A stretch of DNA of 64,000 nt from assembly GCF_000745265.1 (NCBI RefSeq), contig NZ_JQNN01000001.1, positions 2,232,001-2,296,000 on the forward strand. Reading direction: 5' to 3'. Positions 63,124 through 64,000 of this stretch are shown here, in pieces. The position numbers and the translations under genes were made by a program. This stretch comes from Massilia sp. 9096 (lineage in GTDB: Bacteria; Pseudomonadota; Gammaproteobacteria; Burkholderiales; Burkholderiaceae_D). Every line of letters begins with the position of its first letter. Position 1 is the first letter of the stretch. The notes beneath the pieces were generated by a model. The model was not told where the DNA came from. It did not search any database and was given only the letters and a program-made list of their open reading frames with translations.

Positions 63124-63471
63124 TCAAAGCGGTCGTGCAATATCCGGCGCCGGCCAGTTCAACAAGGATGCAACACGCCGCACCACCCTTCTCAGTAAGG
63201 GCGGGTCGCCCCAGCCCAGGGACTCGACCACGCGATACGATTTCAACAGGATGTCCACTGGCCGCACGGACCGGTCTGCCTCAACCAAGAGCCGGGCGCA
63301 CTCGCCGGCAAGGTGCAAGGCCAATTCTTCGCATACATTCCAGTCCAGGCAGCGGTTCAGGAAAGTCGCGTCTGTTTGGTGAGGAAAGTCGACGGGAACG
63401 GCGGTATAGTCCGTACCCGTTTCGCGTTGTGTACCCGTGCCACTTCTCGTCAATAAGCCAATAGTGGACAT
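63124..63471 (-). CDS. Small unknown protein, predicted SOS-regulated (copy 2)
   Basis: A 115-residue protein, paralogous to that at 8903-9217. The block NRCLDWNVCEELALHLAGEC is identical in both, and the tail WPAPDIARPL differs at two of ten positions. The LexA box (63474-63493) lies directly upstream of the ATG. The codon matching copy 1's ATG is ACG here, so this copy must start upstream: ATG 63471, only 3 bases from the box and near or at the likely transcription start, or a TTG at codon 7. Translation may thus be leaderless or weak. Function is unknown. Confidence 0.65.
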   Translation of the reverse strand: MSTIGLLTRSGTGTQRETGTDYTAVPVDFPHQTDATFLNRCLDWNVCEELALHLAGECARLLVEADRSVRPVDILLKSYRVVESLGWGDPPLLRRVVRRVASLLNWPAPDIARPL

Positions 63472-63473
63472 GA

Positions 63474-63493
63474 TACTGTATAAACGTACAGCC
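63474..63493. promoter_or_regulatory. LexA (SOS) box
   Basis: TACTGTATAAACGTACAGCC contains CTGT-N8-ACAG. It is at the same place relative to the paralogue as the box at 9255-9274, and the flanking 20-30 bases are also alike, so gene and operator were duplicated together. Confidence 0.75.
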
Positions 63494-63617
63494 ATAAGAT
63501 ACGTCAGCGATACTGAGAATCCCGGGCGCGCTGCGCCAAGCCGAACAGTGGCGGCCGGACCCATGCCTGCCCAGAAAGCCGCCGTCGACAAGGGCAATGT
63601 GAAGCCCTGCGGGCCGT

Positions 63618-64000
63618 TCAATCGCCTGTCACCTGCCCGCTGCAGAATCCGAAGCCGATCCCGACAAATCCATCGCGTTCGCAGCGCGCGGTGAAGGTGA
63701 TCTCGTCCCCGTCCTCGAGCCAGCTGCGCCGCTCGCCGTTGGCGAGTTCGACCGGCTCGGCACCGCCACGTGTCAACTCGAGCAAACTGCTCAATTCTGC
63801 GCGCTCCGGTCCCGAGATCGTGCCGCTTCCGATCAGGTCGCCCGGCATCAGGTTGCATCCTCCGCTGGTATGGTGCGCCACCATCTGCGCCGGCGTCCAG
63901 TACAGGTGACGCGCGTTCGAGCGGATGATGCGCTGCGCCTCGGCGCCGGCCTCGCGCATGCGCGCCGTGCGCAGCCATACCGCCAGCTGGATGTCGATGC
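63618..64000 (-). CDS. fahA: Fumarylacetoacetase, C-terminal end (partial)
   Basis: The frame continues beyond the window edge; about 127 C-terminal residues are visible. YWTPAQMVAHHTSGGCNLMP, GDLIGSGTISGPE and GSLLELT-like SSLLELTRGG are signature blocks of fumarylacetoacetase, the last enzyme of tyrosine degradation, which splits fumarylacetoacetate into fumarate and acetoacetate. It acts in the cytoplasm with a divalent metal. The stop is TGA at 63618-63620. It is upstream of the LexA-boxed copy on the same strand, about 150 bp apart. Confidence 0.9.
   Translation of the reverse strand, partial: IDIQLAVWLRTARMREAGAEAQRIIRSNARHLYWTPAQMVAHHTSGGCNLMPGDLIGSGTISGPERAELSSLLELTRGGAEPVELANGERRSWLEDGDEITFTARCERDGFVGIGFGFCSGQVTGD

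Overview
The window is GC-rich, gene-dense proteobacterial chromosome. Its content (several large TonB-dependent receptors, secreted GH18 and S53 enzymes, SapC/cupin/tryptophan-halogenase genes, a protocatechuate 4,5-cleavage gene set, NodT and DctA homologues) fits a betaproteobacterium of the Oxalobacteraceae, Massilia/Telluria-like. This placement is an inference from gene content; no rRNA or intact tRNA is present to confirm it.

Layout. 1-8.1 kb is a chitin/GlcNAc locus: the end of a GH3 enzyme, an AmpG-like importer, two GH18 chitinases (one a lipoprotein with a CBM and a Pro-Thr linker), a JmjC-like cupin and a TonB receptor, with a repeated candidate operator in both long intergenic gaps. 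8.4-9.2 kb holds a DUF427 gene and a small unknown gene behind a near-perfect LexA box. 9.4-13 kb is a PAS/GAF/GGDEF/EAL protein. 13-15.8 kb is an efflux adaptor plus outer-membrane channel with no inner-membrane pump. 15.9-18 kb is an S53 peptidase, followed by about 1 kb without clear genes. 18.9-31.5 kb carries small DUF proteins, an acyltransferase, a second TonB receptor, an epimerase/SPW/VKOR fusion, a GH3 glucosidase, a RibD-like reductase and NadE. 31.8-34.4 kb is an isolated TadE-TadE-TadG set of lower GC.

34.7-45.3 kb is a second uptake locus: a ROK regulator interrupted by an in-frame stop, a TonB receptor, SapC, a JmjC-like cupin, a tryptophan-halogenase-like flavoprotein, two more putative Fe/2-oxoglutarate oxygenases and an SDR. 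45.5-53.7 kb has a secreted beta-helix protein, a lactonase, an overlapping GMC/DoxX/cupin/VOC operon, a decayed SDR and a GH1-like enzyme. 54-61.3 kb is DctA, a porin, a LysR regulator and four genes for the lower protocatechuate 4,5-cleavage pathway (tautomerase, LigI, LigJ, LigK), but no ring-cleavage dioxygenase. A stray nrdB fragment follows it. The right end has a secreted methyltransferase, the 3' part of a tRNA-Cys gene (probable attachment-site remnant), a second LexA-boxed copy of the small unknown gene, and the end of fumarylacetoacetase.

The most novel signals are the LexA-boxed paralogous pair (8903-9217 and 63124-63471) and the oxygenase/halogenase uptake locus, which shares its cupin family with the chitin locus.
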